Part shown: piece by piece, positions 63,366 to 64,000 of the stretch
How positions within the stretch are numbered: position 1 is the stretch's first letter
How the letters are laid out: each line of letters begins with the position of its first letter
Assembly: GCA_019321725.1 (NCBI GenBank)
Contig: CM033115.1
Location: forward strand, 20,594,673 to 20,658,672
Direction of reading: 5' to 3'
Source: Paulownia fortunei
Lineage: Eukaryota > Streptophyta > Magnoliopsida > Lamiales > Paulowniaceae
Length of the DNA: 64,000 nucleotides
The notes under the pieces: model-generated
What the model was told of the DNA's origin: nothing
The model's input: the letters and a program-made list of their open reading frames with translations, nothing else
The model's database searches: none
Made by a program: the position numbers and the translations under genes

Positions 63366-64000
63366 TCTAGTGTAGTTTCAAAATAATTTGGTTTGTTTTT
63401 CAACTCTAAAAAAATAAAATAGTTAAGATTTTCTATTATTATTAGTATTGCATATTCTATTATAATATTATAAATACACGCTAAGTGTATAATAATAATA
63501 TTATTTAAAATATATATTGATGATTGTGTAATAAAAATATAATAAAAATACAATAACAATTATAAATGGAGATTTGAAATTGAAAAAAGGAGTAGAGGAG
63601 AGTACACGAATTAAGCGTGCCGGCACTAAATCTAGGAAGGTGGTACAAACTACTAACAAATTAACTCATGAAATTATAACCCGGGCTCCACTAATAAAAC
63701 TCTGGTTTATTGGTCTCAAACCTACCCAACCATGTTCTCTTTCACAAACTGCACTCAACTATTACCACGGTGCAATATTTATTTGCTCTAATAGTAATTT
63801 ATAATTTGCCCAAAAAAACAAAAAGCAACAACTTAAGCAGCTTGCTCTTGCAATGGCGTGTACGCGCTGCGTGCATAACCCGAAATGAAAGAAAAATAGA
63901 AAAAAATGGTGAGTTTATTTTCACCAATTTTTATATTTATTTTACATTCACTTACGTGCAAAAGCTAAAATTATGTAGTCGGGACAAATGTGTTGATTTA
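63366..64000. other. Intergenic DNA at the window end
   Basis: No supportable gene. A 76-codon frame at 63574-63804 (+) in a slightly GC-richer patch has no recognisable similarity and may be chance. Confidence 0.4.

Overview
The window is nuclear DNA of a flowering plant, most likely a eudicot. It is AT-rich, the genes are split by many GT-AG introns, and all seven recognisable proteins are plant families. I cannot place the species from sequence alone.

Layout: (1) 1893-7221 (+) CCCH zinc-finger protein, At C3H6 type. (2) 8468-10510 (+) mitoribosomal protein mL53. (3) 11733-16987 (-) TLDc/MEAK7-like protein, convergent with mL53. (4) 17851-19098 (+) single-exon membrane-anchored methyltransferase of the At1g29790 type, divergent from the TLDc gene across about 860 bp. 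(5) 21728-28076 (-) a complete 14-exon ARF5/MONOPTEROS auxin response factor with a uORF-rich leader. (6) 37804-39624 (+) RNA polymerase I subunit RPA43, behind a telo-box/site II promoter and divergent from ARF5 across 9.7 kb. (7) 51111-51560 (+) a SAUR53-like auxin-responsive protein. No further gene is convincing in the rest (39.6-51 kb and 51.6-64 kb). Those stretches hold MITE-like elements, a tRNA-derived SINE-like head, dispersed and tandem repeats and microsatellites.

As I recall the Arabidopsis map, SAUR53, ARF5 and C3H6 are neighbours on chromosome 1 (At1g19840, At1g19850, At1g19860). RPA43 lies in the sister block (At1g75670, beside SAUR52 at At1g75590). TLDc and mL53 are neighbours on chromosome 5 (At5g39590, At5g39600). 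This window would then preserve a less fractionated ancestral block. Functionally it joins auxin genes (ARF5, SAUR) to housekeeping genes for ribosome production (RPA43, mL53).

Two gene models do not close cleanly. The TLDc gene carries a one-base deficit in a C run that breaks the frame. The C3H6 exon 2/3 junction is out of phase unless a downstream acceptor is used. Both should be checked as assembly errors or real lesions. I found no clearly novel biological system. The strongest leads are the ARF5 uORF cluster, the built-in stop after the ARF5 pre-PB1 exon, the two frame breaks and the transposon relics.
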